Shown here in pieces: positions 45,283 through 54,660 of a stretch of 64,000 bases of DNA. The DNA comes from Streptomyces sp. Edi2. Lineage in GTDB: Bacteria > Actinomycetota > Actinomycetes > Streptomycetales > Streptomycetaceae. The stretch lies in the NCBI RefSeq assembly GCF_040253635.1, contig NZ_JBEJGX010000003.1, positions 8,209,501 to 8,273,500 on the forward strand. Direction: 5' to 3'. The notes beneath the pieces were generated by a model. That model had not been told where the DNA came from and did not search any database. It worked only from the letters and a program-made list of their open reading frames with translations. The first letter of the stretch is position 1, and each line of letters starts with the position of its first letter. The position numbers were made by a program, and so were the translations under genes.

Positions 45283-45744
45283 TCAGCCGTCCTTGTTGGC
45301 CTTCAGCTTCCGCCACACCGTGCTCAGCGCTTCGAGGTCGTCCTGGTCGAGGAGGTCGGTGAACACCGGGGCAAGGCAGGAGCGGCGGGTGGCGTCGGCC
45401 TCTTCGAAGAGCCGGCGGCCCTCCGGAGTGAGGGACACCTCGACGGAACGTGCGTCATGCGCGGCGGGGGTGCGGGTGACCAGGCCGCGGCTCCGGAGGG
45501 CGTCCACGACACGGGAGACCTGGCTGCGGCTGAGCATGGTGCTGTTGCCGAGCACGGAGGCCGGGACCGGGTCCGGGCTGGAGGCGAGCCAGAGCATCAC
45601 CTCGAACCAGGAGACCGGCAGATCGTGGGCCTTGACCAGCGCACGGTCCACGCGTTCGGTCAGGACGGTGCCGGCCCAGACCAGCCCGTAGAAAGCATGG
45701 TCGGCCACCGGCATCTCGGCCTGGGTGAGCTTCCTTTTCGCCAT
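45283..45744 (-). CDS. MarR-family regulator
   Basis: 153 residues. Winged helix: ASVLGNSTMLSRSQVSRVVDALRSRGLVTRTPAAHDARSVEVSLTPEGRRLFEEA. Divergent from the SDR gene, with palindromes in the 99-base spacer, so it probably controls that gene and itself. The spacer downstream (45148-45282) has degenerate repeats of GGGCAGTCC-type sequence. Confidence 0.93.
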   Translation of the reverse strand: MAKRKLTQAEMPVADHAFYGLVWAGTVLTERVDRALVKAHDLPVSWFEVMLWLASSPDPVPASVLGNSTMLSRSQVSRVVDALRSRGLVTRTPAAHDARSVEVSLTPEGRRLFEEADATRRSCLAPVFTDLLDQDDLEALSTVWRKLKANKDG

Positions 45745-45765
45745 GTCGCACAGGCTACCGGTTGC

Positions 45766-45801
45766 GTGTGCGCACACATAATGCCTATGGTGTGTGTACA
45801 C
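45766..45801. promoter_or_regulatory. Probable MarR operators
   Basis: GTGTGC-GCACAC (45766-45777) is a perfect palindrome and GTGTACAC (45794-45801) a second, between the divergent marR and SDR starts. The shared GTGTG/CACAC character and location suggest binding by the MarR protein. Confidence 0.65.
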
Positions 45802-45843
45802 GCACTTAAATTGCTCCGTCGCAACGGGGCCGAAAGGTTCGCC

Positions 45844-46683
45844 ATGTCTTCCAAGGTTGTTCTGATCACCGGCACGTCCTCCGGCATCGGCCTGGCCGCC
45901 GCCGTCGCCGCGGCGCAGGCCGGCTGGCGGGTCGTGGCGACGCTGCGCGACACCGGCCGTGCCGGTGCCCTGCGCAAGGCGGCCACGGAAGCGGGGGTGG
46001 AGCTCGAGGTGCGGCAGCTCGATGTCACCGACGAGGCGTCCGTCGCCGCCGCGGTCGACGGGGTGATCGCCGATCACGGCCGGCTGGACGCGGTGATCAA
46101 CAACGCGGGCGCCGGACACCTCGGCACGCTGGAGAACGAGTCCGTCGCCGAGGTGCGCACGGTGATGGAGGTCAACTTCTTCGGCGTGCTGACGGTCTCG
46201 AAGGCGGCGCTGCCTCATCTGCGCGCCTCCGGGGGCCGTCTGATCACCGTTACCAGCGTCGGCGGGGTCATCGGCCAGCCCTTCAACGAGGCCTACTGCG
46301 CCGCCAAGTTCGCCGTCGAGGGCTACATGGAGAGCCTGGCGCCGGTGGCCGCGAAGGCCGGGGTGACGGTCTCCGTCGTGGAGCCCGGCGCGGTGGCGAC
46401 CGAGTTCGTCAACAACATCGGGGTCGACCGGGAGGGGGAGGTCGCCGCCGCGGGCCCCTACGCGGACGCGCTGCAGGCCTACCTGGACCGCACCGTCGCG
46501 CAGTTCGCCGGCAGTGCGCAGACCCCGGCCGAGGCTGCCGAGGCCGTGCTGGAAGCGCTCACCGCGGACCGGCCCGCGTTCCGTATCCAGACGTCGGACT
46601 GGGCGCGCGGCTTCACCGGCACCAAGCTCGCCGACCTGGACGGCTCGGCGGTGCTCGGCCTCACCGGCAGCTGGGTTGGCTGA
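45844..46683 (+). CDS. Short-chain dehydrogenase/reductase
   Basis: 279-residue classical SDR. Cofactor loop TGTSSGIG at 10-17, NNAGAG, catalytic Ser in TSVGG, and YCAAK for the Tyr/Lys pair. FNEAY suits the 'SDR family oxidoreductase' group with small carbonyl substrates. NAD(P) preference cannot be settled. ATG at 45844. Followed by a terminator hairpin. Confidence 0.94.
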   Translation: MSSKVVLITGTSSGIGLAAAVAAAQAGWRVVATLRDTGRAGALRKAATEAGVELEVRQLDVTDEASVAAAVDGVIADHGRLDAVINNAGAGHLGTLENESVAEVRTVMEVNFFGVLTVSKAALPHLRASGGRLITVTSVGGVIGQPFNEAYCAAKFAVEGYMESLAPVAAKAGVTVSVVEPGAVATEFVNNIGVDREGEVAAAGPYADALQAYLDRTVAQFAGSAQTPAEAAEAVLEALTADRPAFRIQTSDWARGFTGTKLADLDGSAVLGLTGSWVG

Positions 46684-46713
46684 CCCGTCGCGAGCGATTC
46701 CCGGAGCGTCGTG

Positions 46714-46745
46714 GCCCGGGCTCTCTTGGCGGAGAAGGCCCGGGC
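46714..46745 (+). terminator. Terminator after the SDR gene
   Basis: GCCCGGGC / GCCCGGGC outer stem with an inner TCTC/GAGA stem, followed by GTAAAAAATTAGG, 31 bases past the stop. Confidence 0.75.
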
Positions 46746-47331
46746 GTAAAAAATTAGGCTAAAGAAATTCCCAGGGATTCCCCATTTCGGTTGTGGTATT
46801 TGGTCGTTGAGCGGAAAGGTTCGGCGTGCTCCTCGCCCGGGGCGTGGAGGTCCGGCCGCTGAATTGGTCTTGACCACTCGCCGTTCGGCTCGGCGGCACT
46901 CCGGAAAGGCTGCGTGCAGCATCTATTTCTCCCCTCCGCTCGCGGTCCGGTGTGCGCGGTGAAAGGGAGGGTCCGCGTTCACGTCCGCGTTCATGTCGCC
47001 GCTCGCGTGCGCGTCGAAGCCTGGCGCCTTCGGTCAACTCCATTTGGATATCGCCTTGTTGGTGCGGTGGGCGGCGGGGCGAAACCCGGCGTCCTCCCAT
47101 GTCACACGGCCGGAGTGGCGGGGTCGGAACCGGAGCGTTACGGCGTGTTCCGGAGTGAATTGACCGTTTCGGTACTGTCCGGAATGCCCGCCGCGTGACG
47201 GGGGTTCAGAGAGCGATATCACAGCACCCTTCCATATCGTTATTGCTGCGATTCTTGACGGTAGGCCCGGAGATGACGTTCACTTCAGCCGTTCATGGGC
47301 CGGTCAGGCGGCCCCTTTGGAGGTACCGGGA
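46746..47331. other. Long spacer upstream of the binding-protein gene
   Basis: 586 bases without a supported gene, notably AT-richer at 46746-46815 and 47215-47270. Open frames on both strands here lack start sites or motifs. CGTTCACGTCCGCGTTCATG-type direct repeats lie at 46975-47000. It probably carries the promoter and leader of the next gene. Confidence 0.45.
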
Positions 47332-48414
47332 ATGAATGCAATAATGCGGCGTGCCGTCACCGGCGCGATGGCGCTTTCGCTCGCAGCGCCGTTGGCGGCC
47401 TGTGGAAGTGATCAACAGGACACCGGTCCCGGCAAGGACTCCATTGGGCTGCTCCTCCCGGAGAGCAAAGCGGCCCGGTACGAGAAGTTCGACCGCCGCA
47501 TTATTTCGTCGCGCGTTGCGTCCCTGTGCCTTGAATGCAAAGTCGACTACCACAATGCCGAGCAGCAGGTCGATGCCCAGAAGAGGCAGTTCGACGCCCT
47601 GGTGAAGAAGGGCGTCAAGGTCATCATTCTGGACCCGGTCGACGCCGCGGCGGCCAAGAGCTGGGTGGACTCGGCCGCCAAGAAGGGCGTCAAGGTCATC
47701 GCGTACGACCGGCTCGCCGAGGGCGATGTCGCGGCGTATGTCTCCTACGACAACGAGAAGATCGGCCGGCTCCAGGGGCAGGGAATTCTCGCCGCCCTCG
47801 GTGCCCAGGCAGCCGCCTCCGATGTCGTCATGATGAACGGCTCGCCGACCGACCCGAATGCGCCGTCCTACAAGAAGGGCGCCCATGCCGTCCTCGACGG
47901 CAAGGTCCGTAAGATCGTCTACGAGAAGGACATCCCCGGCTGGTCCGCGGCAACGGCCAAGAAGGAGATGGGCGACTTCATCGACGCCCATGGCGCGGAG
48001 GGCTTTGGCGCGGTCTACTCGGCCAATGACGGTATGGCGGGCGGTATCGCCGCGGCACTCAAGTCGGCCGGTATCAAGAATGTGCCGGTCGGGGGCCAGG
48101 ACGCCGAACTCCCCGCGCTGCAGCGGGTGGTAGCCGGCACCCAGACCTTCACGATTTACAAGGAAGTCAGGCCGGAGGCCGAAACCGCCGCCGAAATCGC
48201 CTTCCGGCTGCTGCGGGGCAAGAGCATCAAGTCCCTCACGTCGGCCACCGCCGACAACAAGACCAAGTCCGGTATCCCCGCCCAGCTGTTCAAGGCGCAG
48301 ATGGTCACCCGGAAGAATATGAAGAACACCGTCGTCCGCGACGGCGCCGTCCGCGTCGACCTGCTCTGCGCCGACGGCCTCGCCGCCGAGTGCAAGTCCC
48401 TCGACCTGGAGTGA
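47332..48414 (+). CDS. Sugar ABC transporter substrate-binding lipoprotein
   Basis: 360 residues. Lipoprotein signal with lipobox LAAPLAAC (Cys24), then a periplasmic-binding-protein type 1 fold like xylose-binding XylF: GLLLPESKAARYEKFDRR, VKVIILDPVDAAAA, VIAYDRL, YVSYDNEKIGRLQG, VMMNGSPTDPNA, VYSANDGMAGGIAAAL. Binds a sugar outside the membrane. No permease or ATPase gene is adjacent, so it either joins a distant transporter or acts as a sensor. GGAGG sits 8 bases before ATG 47332. Confidence 0.93.
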   Translation: MNAIMRRAVTGAMALSLAAPLAACGSDQQDTGPGKDSIGLLLPESKAARYEKFDRRIISSRVASLCLECKVDYHNAEQQVDAQKRQFDALVKKGVKVIILDPVDAAAAKSWVDSAAKKGVKVIAYDRLAEGDVAAYVSYDNEKIGRLQGQGILAALGAQAAASDVVMMNGSPTDPNAPSYKKGAHAVLDGKVRKIVYEKDIPGWSAATAKKEMGDFIDAHGAEGFGAVYSANDGMAGGIAAALKSAGIKNVPVGGQDAELPALQRVVAGTQTFTIYKEVRPEAETAAEIAFRLLRGKSIKSLTSATADNKTKSGIPAQLFKAQMVTRKNMKNTVVRDGAVRVDLLCADGLAAECKSLDLE

Positions 48415-48536
48415 CCACCCCCGGTCAGGGGGAAGAACGGACCGGCCGTCCGAGCCGGTCGTACGCTGCCCGCGCCGTGCCTTCCCCCTGACCGCCCCGG
48501 AACACCTGACCGTCCTGACCGTCCTGACCGTCCTGG

Positions 48537-48607
48537 ACAGCCGGACAGCCGGACAGCCGGACAGCCGGACAGCCGGACAGCCGGACAGCCGGACAGCCGG
48601 ACAGCCG
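48537..48607. repeat. Octamer tandem repeat (ACAGCCGG)8.9
   Basis: Eight perfect copies plus seven bases of a ninth. It is preceded by three copies of a 9-base unit (CTGACCGTC) at about 48508-48535. Located in the convergent spacer between the binding protein and the Lrp gene. Confidence 0.95.
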
Positions 48608-48694
48608 CCCGGCGCCCGCGAACGCCGGGGTGTCGGCGCCGGCGGTCACCTAAGGGACGGCGAGGCACCGCACTCCCGCCCAGTAGCGGCCGGC

Positions 48695-49171
48695 TCACCG
48701 CGATCCGGCCGCGCCCACCGCCTCGACCAGCGGCAGCATGCGATGCGGCACCCGCTCGCGCAGCGCCACCTCCGTACGGGTGCGGACCACGCCCGGCAGA
48801 CTGATCAGCTGCTGGATCACATCCTCCAGATGCTCCGCGTCCCGTGCCACCACCCGGGTGAGCAGATCCCCGCCGCCGGTCGTCGAGAACGCCTCGATGA
48901 TCTGCGGGACCTCCGCCAGCGCGTCGGCCACCTCCTCCAGATGGCCCTGGGTGACCTCGATGTGGACGAAGGCGAGAACGGGATGACCGAGCGCGGCAGG
49001 GGACAGCCGGGGACTGTAGGCGGTGATCACACCGTCCCGTTCCAAGCGGTCGAGGCGCGCTTGCACGGTGCCCCGGGCCACCCCGAGGAGACGTGCGTAC
49101 TCCCGCACACTGGTGCGCGGCTGCTCCAGCAGCAGCCGAAGGATCTTGGCGTCGAGGGCATCCACGGACAT
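48695..49171 (-). CDS. Lrp/AsnC-family regulator
   Basis: 158 residues. N-terminal helix-turn-helix (DALDAKILRLLLEQPRTSVREYARLLGVARGTVQARLDRLERDGVI) and C-terminal RAM effector domain (VLAFVHIEVTQGHLEEVADALAEVPQIIEAFSTTGGGDLLTRVVARD). An amino-acid-responsive regulator; target unknown. ATG 49171. Separate from the next gene by 167 bases. Confidence 0.95.
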   Translation of the reverse strand: MSVDALDAKILRLLLEQPRTSVREYARLLGVARGTVQARLDRLERDGVITAYSPRLSPAALGHPVLAFVHIEVTQGHLEEVADALAEVPQIIEAFSTTGGGDLLTRVVARDAEHLEDVIQQLISLPGVVRTRTEVALRERVPHRMLPLVEAVGAAGSR

Positions 49172-49338
49172 GGTGCAACGGCCTCCTCACGAGGTCGGCG
49201 GGCTTCCTGGGGAGTCGTGACTGTACCCAGGGCCCCGGTGAAGGCAGTGCCGGGTGAGCAATCTGTGCTGCCCGCCGGTGTGGGGTTCCTTCGCGGCCGT
49301 GTACGCCGCCCGCCTACGCCGCCCGCCTACGCCGCGTA

Positions 49339-50511
49339 CTACGCGTGGGGCCCGACACCGACCTTCCCGATCGTCAGCTCCGCGGTCCCCTCCAGCACGT
49401 ACGCCAGCCGCTCCACCTGCAGGTCGAGTTCTGCGCGCTGCATGGCCGTCAGGGCGGTGCCCGGCTCGACGGTGACGGCCAGCCGGCGGCCGGACCGGCG
49501 CTGGTGCCAGACACCGCTCACCACGCCGTCGACCAGCAGGACCGGATAGTTGCCCGCCTGGCCGCTGGGGGTCAGCGCCCGCTGGGCCATGGCCCCCGGG
49601 TAGAGCCGGTCGCGTGGCCGGCCGGCCACCACGTAAGCGTCGAAGTACGGCAGCAGTCTCACCCCGCGCGGCGGTTCCCCGGGCATGTCGGTGTCGCCCG
49701 CGTTCACCCAGGCCGCCGTGCCCTCCAGCTCGACGCGCTGGAGGGCGCCGCCCAGGGAGTCGAACAGCTCGGTGGCCCAGCGCGGTGAGACATTGAGCCA
49801 CCGCGCGAAGTGCTGCGGTGTGGCCGGGCCGTAGGTGTGCAGGTACCGCTCCACGAGCCGGGCCAGTGCCGCCGTGCCCGCCATGGCGCGGCCACCGGTC
49901 AGATGCTGCGGGTGGGTGTACGTGACCTTGCGGCCGCGGTTCGGGCCGAAGCACAGCTGCCCGCGGTGCGAGGCGAGGGTGATGGCCTGCCGCCAGCGCG
50001 GCCACATCCCCTGGAAGGCCGGCATGACCAGGTCACCGGCCCAGGGACCGGTGGCGTCTATGACGGCCTCGCTGAGCTCGTCGACGGTCAGCTCGGCGTC
50101 CCGCAGGGCCGCGCCGATGGCCGCGATGACCTCATCCGTCTGGCCGGGCGTCATCCGGATGTCCTGGGGGAACGGACTGGACGAGGGCGGCAGCGCGGTC
50201 AGGGCGCCCACCCACATCGGCAGGTCGGCCGCCGGCAACAGATGGACGGTCCCCCGCGGCCCGTACATCTTGATCAGCGCGGCCTCCTCCCACAGCGCCT
50301 TGCGGACCACGCTCCGGGTGATGCCCTCGCCCCGTATGCCGATGGACAGTTCGGCGGCGCTCAGCACCTGGGCGTGTGCACCGCACAGGGCGCCGGCGAT
50401 CCCCGCGGCGTCCAGGTGCGGCGCAGGCGCGGCCAGGGCGCTGCGCTCCAGACGCCGGGCGGAGACGGCGGGCCACCGCAGGGGGACGGCCTCGCGCGTG
50501 GTGTCGCTCAT
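49339..50511 (-). CDS. AlkZ/HTH_42 winged-helix protein
   Basis: 390 residues of the DUF1006/HTH_42 family (YcaQ/AlkZ-like). Blocks: VVRKALWEEAALIKMYGPRGTVHLLPAADLPMWVGAL, GQLCFGPNRGRKVTYTHP, LHTYGPATPQHFARWLN, VRLLPYFDAYVVAGRPRDRLYPG. AlkZ enzymes are DNA glycosylases that unhook interstrand crosslinks and often sit in genotoxin clusters. The catalytic QxQ-type motif of characterised AlkZ is not obvious here, so only the fold family is asserted. Start ATG 50511. Confidence 0.85.
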   Translation of the reverse strand: MSDTTREAVPLRWPAVSARRLERSALAAPAPHLDAAGIAGALCGAHAQVLSAAELSIGIRGEGITRSVVRKALWEEAALIKMYGPRGTVHLLPAADLPMWVGALTALPPSSSPFPQDIRMTPGQTDEVIAAIGAALRDAELTVDELSEAVIDATGPWAGDLVMPAFQGMWPRWRQAITLASHRGQLCFGPNRGRKVTYTHPQHLTGGRAMAGTAALARLVERYLHTYGPATPQHFARWLNVSPRWATELFDSLGGALQRVELEGTAAWVNAGDTDMPGEPPRGVRLLPYFDAYVVAGRPRDRLYPGAMAQRALTPSGQAGNYPVLLVDGVVSGVWHQRRSGRRLAVTVEPGTALTAMQRAELDLQVERLAYVLEGTAELTIGKVGVGPHA

Positions 50512-50953
50512 CAGTGATCACTTCCTGTTCCTCGGCGCCGTCCCGGCGGCAGACGGACCGGTGAACCTGACCACGGACTGGCGAACCTCTACGGACTGGT
50601 GAACCTCACTATGGAGACTCGCTCCCGGCGTGTCCGGCATTCGCAGGTATCGGTCCCGCGCCCGGGCGCGACGAGACGGCGGGTCGGGGACGGCGGAACG
50701 GGGGACGGCGGGACGGCGGAGGCAGCCCCCGGGGGGGCCGACCCACAGACCGGTCTCTCGCCCCGGTCCCGCCCATTGGCCCCCTCTTGGCCCGGCGCGA
50801 GACCGCCCTGCTATACCAATGGCACAGCCTTTCCGGCCTCTGTTGATCAACATGCCGAAGAAGTGTTGTGATGGCCCCGTCGATGGCGCTGCGGATTCCG
50901 CGGCGCCTTTTTCATGCCGGATTTCATGCCGGAACGTCGAAGGGCGGAAAGCT
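50512..50953. other. Divergent spacer, no gene seen
   Basis: 442 bases between the AlkZ-like and FUSC genes. It contains three degenerate copies of GAACCT-n-ACGGACTGG (50570-50610) and runs of GGGACGGCGG. No convincing frame. Confidence 0.4.
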
Positions 50954-52462
50954 GTGCTGAAGAGGATGTTCGTGGCTCCGGATCCGGGGTGGCTGCGGCT
51001 GCGCAGCGCCGCCCGGTCCGTCCTCGGCATCGGTCTGGCGGTCACCGTGTGCGGTCTCGCCGGGCACTCGCTCGTCGCGGCCATCACCGGCGGGCTCGCC
51101 GCGCTGCTCGCCCTCTTCACGGTCACCGACGCGACGGTCCGCGCGCAGCTGGTCACCACCGGCCTGCTGCCCGCGGTCGGCTTCCCGGTGCTCGCCGTCG
51201 CCGCGGTGCTCCACGACCATCCGGTGGGGCGGGGCGTGGTCTTCGCCGCGGTGGTGGGGGCGGGGGTCTACGCCCGCCGCTGGGGACCGCGTGGCCATGC
51301 GCTGGGGGTGTTCGCGTTCATGACCTTCTTCGCTGCGCAGTTCCTGCACACGGTGCCGGGCCAACTGCCCGAGCTGTATGCCGCGGTCGCCCTCGCCCTG
51401 GCCGCCTCCTCTCTCGTCCGCTTCGTGGTGTGGTGCTACGAGCGCGGGCTGCCCCCGGCCGTCCTGCCCGCCCCGCCGGCCGGCAGGGGACTCGCCAGGG
51501 CGACCACCCGCCAGGCGATCCAGGCCACCGCGGGCAGCGCCTTCGCCCTCCTCGCGGGCCAGCTGCTCTCCGAACAGCGCTGGTACTGGGCCGTGGGCGC
51601 CACCTGGTGGATCTTCGTGAACACCACCTCGCGCGGCGAGACGCTGGTCCGGGGCTTCCGCCGGACCCTCGGCACGGTGATCGGCATCGTCCTCGGTCTG
51701 CTCGTCGCCCTCCCGCTGCACGGCGCCGTCGTCCCCACGGCGGCCCTGATCGCGGTGAGCGTGTTCGGGATCTTCTACACCGCCGCCGTCTCGTATACCT
51801 GGATGATGCTCGCGGTGACCTTGATGGCCACGTTGCTGTACGGGCTGCTGGGAGTGCTGGACGCCGGTCTGCTCACGCTGCGTCTCGCCGAGACCGGTGT
51901 GGGGGCGCTCGGCGCGGCGCTGGCGGTGGTCTTCGTGCTGCCCGTCACCACCCATGCCACCACCGATGCCTGGATCGAGCGCGCCCTGCGCTGTGTGCAC
52001 CAGTGCACCGCCGAGGCCGCCGCCCGCCTCGCGGGCTCCGCGACCGCCGACCCTGCCCCGCACGTCGCCGAGCTGGGGCCGTTGCTGAGCAGGGTGCGCC
52101 TGTCGCTCTCCCCGCTGGTGCACCCCCTGAGCCCGCTGCGGGCCCGCAAGGCACGGGCGCGTCAGGTGCTGGCGCTGCTCGACGACTGCGCCCATGAGGT
52201 GCGCGGGCTGGCCTCCATCGCCGCCGACCCGGAGGCCTCCCACGATGCCCGGCTCACCGCCTCGTGCCAGCGGGTGGAGGCCGCCGTCGAGGCGCTGACC
52301 ACACCGCGCGGGGCACGCGAGGCGGGAGCCGCCGCCGTCGTGGTGGCGCACCCTCCCGCTGCGGAACCCGCGCTGGCCCACCTCCACGGCCTGGAGCGGG
52401 CGCTGGCCGAACTCTCCGCGCCGCTGCGCAGCTCGCCGCGCGCCCCCCTGGCCGACGCCTGA
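50954..52462 (+). CDS. FUSC-family membrane protein
   Basis: 502 residues from GTG 50954; ATG 50966 is an alternative directly after AGAGG. It has two sets of about five to six membrane helices (20-160 and 200-340), each repeat like the FUSC/aromatic-acid exporter (YccS/AaeB) fold, with the second containing WWIFVNTTSRGETLVRGFRRTLGTVIGIVLG, a family hallmark. The C-terminal ~150 residues are cytoplasmic helices. Probable efflux of organic acids; substrate unknown. Confidence 0.88.
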   Translation: MLKRMFVAPDPGWLRLRSAARSVLGIGLAVTVCGLAGHSLVAAITGGLAALLALFTVTDATVRAQLVTTGLLPAVGFPVLAVAAVLHDHPVGRGVVFAAVVGAGVYARRWGPRGHALGVFAFMTFFAAQFLHTVPGQLPELYAAVALALAASSLVRFVVWCYERGLPPAVLPAPPAGRGLARATTRQAIQATAGSAFALLAGQLLSEQRWYWAVGATWWIFVNTTSRGETLVRGFRRTLGTVIGIVLGLLVALPLHGAVVPTAALIAVSVFGIFYTAAVSYTWMMLAVTLMATLLYGLLGVLDAGLLTLRLAETGVGALGAALAVVFVLPVTTHATTDAWIERALRCVHQCTAEAAARLAGSATADPAPHVAELGPLLSRVRLSLSPLVHPLSPLRARKARARQVLALLDDCAHEVRGLASIAADPEASHDARLTASCQRVEAAVEALTTPRGAREAGAAAVVVAHPPAAEPALAHLHGLERALAELSAPLRSSPRAPLADA

Positions 52463-52714
52463 CCACGGTCCCTCAGGAGGGACGCGGCGGGCCGTGCGCC
52501 TTTCCCGGCATCGCGTCCGGAGCGCTCCGTGACGCACGTACGGGCCTGCGGGCTCACGGCGGCGCACGCCCGTGGGCGGGAACCGGCCATCGCCACCGCG
52601 TTCCCGCCCCTGGCTGTTAGCGTCGCGGGGGCACCGTGACGGACACCTTGACGGCCACCTCGCCGGGGCACCTCCACGGGCACCCCGACGGGCAGGCGGA
52701 CGAAGGGCGGACCA

Positions 52715-53776
52715 GTGACGAAGGGCGGACCAGCGGAGGCGGGCGACCACGGGCTGCGTGCGTACATCGGATCGTTCACCGCGGCCGGCGGCCTCGGCAT
52801 CACCACCGCGGCCATCCACCCGGATACCGGCGCACTCACCCCGCTGCACTCCACCGGCGTCCTCCCCAACCCCTCCTACCTGGCCCCGAGCCCCGACGGC
52901 AGGTTCCTCTACGCGGTCAGCGAGACGCCGGACGGCACCGCAGCCGCCTTCGCCCTCACCCCGCAGGGGCCCCGCCTGCTCGCGCCCGCCGTCCCCGTGG
53001 ACGGCGCCGACCCCACCCACCTCACCCTGGCCGACGGCCACCTCGTCACCGCCAACTACAGCTCCGGCAGCGTCAGTACGCTCCCCGTACGGGCCGACGG
53101 CACGCTCACCGGCCCCGCCACGGTGCTCGCCCACCGGGGCAGCGGCCCGCAGGCCGACCGCCAGGAGGGCCCGCACGCCCACGCCGTCCTGTCCGACCCC
53201 GGCGGCCGCTGGCTGCTCAGCGTCGACCTGGGCACCGACTCCGTCCGCAGCTGCGTCCTGGCCCCGGCCGACGGGACACTGTCGGTGCACGCCGAGACCC
53301 GGCTGCGGCCCGGGAGCGGCCCGCGCCACCTCGCCTTCCACCCGCACGGTGACCGTGCCTACGTCCTCAACGAACTCGATCCGACGGTCACGGTCTGCCG
53401 ATGGGATGCCGCTGCCGGTGCGCTGACGCCGCTGGGGGAGACCCGCCTCCTCCCGGACGGGGACGACGACGCCGGCACCTTCCCCTCCGAACTGGTCGTC
53501 TCCCTCGACGGCCGCTTCGCCTGGGCCGCCAACCGGGGCCACGACAGCCTCGCCGTCCTTGCCCTCGACGGCGACACCGCCACCCTCGTCACCACCGTCC
53601 CCTGCGGTGGCCACTGGCCCCGGGACCTGGCGCTGCACCCCGACGGCCGGCACCTTTACGCCGCCAACGAGCGCTCCGGTGACGTCACCTGGTTCACCGT
53701 CGACCCGGCGACCGGCATCCCGGCCCGGGGCGGATCCGTCGAGGCGCCGGCCGCCTCCTGCGTGGTCTTCGCCTGA
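52715..53776 (+). CDS. Lactonase family protein (beta-propeller)
   Basis: 353-residue seven-bladed beta-propeller of the 6-phosphogluconolactonase (YbhE-like) family. NPSYLAPSPDGRFLYAVSE, PTHLTLADGHLVTANYSSGSVST, GPHAHAVLSDPGGRWLLSVDLGTDSV, RHLAFHPHGDRAYVLNELDPTVTV and WPRDLALHPDGRHLYAANERSGDV mark successive blades. Hydrolyses 6-phosphogluconolactone or another lactone. GTG start at 52715; weak ribosome site. Cytoplasmic. Confidence 0.9.
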   Translation: MTKGGPAEAGDHGLRAYIGSFTAAGGLGITTAAIHPDTGALTPLHSTGVLPNPSYLAPSPDGRFLYAVSETPDGTAAAFALTPQGPRLLAPAVPVDGADPTHLTLADGHLVTANYSSGSVSTLPVRADGTLTGPATVLAHRGSGPQADRQEGPHAHAVLSDPGGRWLLSVDLGTDSVRSCVLAPADGTLSVHAETRLRPGSGPRHLAFHPHGDRAYVLNELDPTVTVCRWDAAAGALTPLGETRLLPDGDDDAGTFPSELVVSLDGRFAWAANRGHDSLAVLALDGDTATLVTTVPCGGHWPRDLALHPDGRHLYAANERSGDVTWFTVDPATGIPARGGSVEAPAASCVVFA

Positions 53777-53815
53777 GCCGCCAAGGGCGGCCGTCCCACG
53801 CCGGCGGTAGCCGTC

Positions 53816-54157
53816 TCACCCCTGCGGAAAGCGCCCGCCGAAGTACACCTGTGTCTCGGCGAGACGGCCGTCCCGCACCGTCATCACCTCGACGTTGCGA
53901 TGCCGCTCGCCCGTCTTCAGCTCGTACTCGTACCGGACGAAGACCTGCTCGCCGTCGAGGGACACGGCGTCGAGAATCTCCTGCGAGCGCAGCCGGTCCG
54001 CCGTGGGGAAGCAGATGCCGAGGAATGCGGCCTTGCCGATGTGGTCGTCCTGCGGGCTGGTGAAGACGAAATCCTCGGCGAGCAGCCGGTCCATGGCGGC
54101 ACGGTCCTGGGTGAGATAGGCCGCGAAGGCGGCACGGACGAGGTCGACGTTCGACAT
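53816..54157 (-). CDS. SnoaL/NTF2-like protein
   Basis: 113-residue NTF2-fold protein: MSNVDLVRAAFAAYLTQDRAAMDRLLAEDFVFTSP, VRYEYELKTGERHRNVEVMTVRDGRLAETQVYFGG. Such proteins include polyketide cyclases and many small-molecule isomerases; no partner gene points to either. ATG at 54157, behind GGAAGG. Confidence 0.9.
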   Translation of the reverse strand: MSNVDLVRAAFAAYLTQDRAAMDRLLAEDFVFTSPQDDHIGKAAFLGICFPTADRLRSQEILDAVSLDGEQVFVRYEYELKTGERHRNVEVMTVRDGRLAETQVYFGGRFPQG

Positions 54158-54660
54158 GAACTTCCTTCCGTGGGCGGCCCGCTCACGCCACGAGGGGCGA
54201 GCAGCCGGCGAATGGCCTCTGCAGGACGGTAGACCTCGTGGTGCTCCCGGACTCATCGGTCGGCGCGTCAGGCGTACGGCAAGCCCCCTGTGCGGGCACC
54301 TGACGGGCGTACACCCCTCGGCCCGACTGCGTCTCGGCCGCCGGCCTCCCGGGCCTCCTGACAGGCAACTGCGCCGCTCGGAGCGGAATCGGACGTATCG
54401 CCTCCGCCTGGACACGGCAGCCGGGCAAGGCGACGGGGGAGGGTGACGGGCAGGGCGATCGGACGGTGGCGGGGCAAGGCGGCCGGACGGCGGCGGGGCG
54501 GGGCGTCCCGGCAAGGTGCTCGGCCAGGCGGCGGAGCACGACGACCGGGCACGGCGAGCAGGCACGGCGCCCGGGAAGCCGGCCGGACGCGACGAAGGGC
54601 CGCCCCGCGCGCTGCGCGAAGACGGCCCTTCCGGGAGCGGCGTCCGCTCCGGGGAGAGTC
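54158..54660. other. Spacer, GC-repeat-rich, no gene seen
   Basis: 503 bases upstream of the SnoaL gene and downstream of the CbiX-like gene. It contains several near-repeats of GGCGGGGCAAGGCG/GGCAAGGCGAC (54420-54520). Minus-strand open frames here are Arg/Pro-rich readings of the repeats. Confidence 0.4.

Noticed and set aside
46759..47100. 113-residue minus-strand frame in the long spacer
   Set aside because: Arg-rich, no homologous-looking motif, no ribosome site, and crosses an AT-rich leader region.
48425..48649. Repeat peptide frame (LSGCPAVR units) as a possible cysteine-rich peptide gene
   Set aside because: Arises from the octamer DNA repeat; no ribosome site and no maturation genes adjacent.
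52636..53352. Alternative frame over the lactonase gene
   Set aside because: Pro/Arg-rich shadow; the beta-propeller frame carries all blade motifs.
50924..53653. 909-residue minus-strand open frame
   Set aside because: Antisense to the FUSC and lactonase genes; composition is low-complexity Gly/Arg/Gln.
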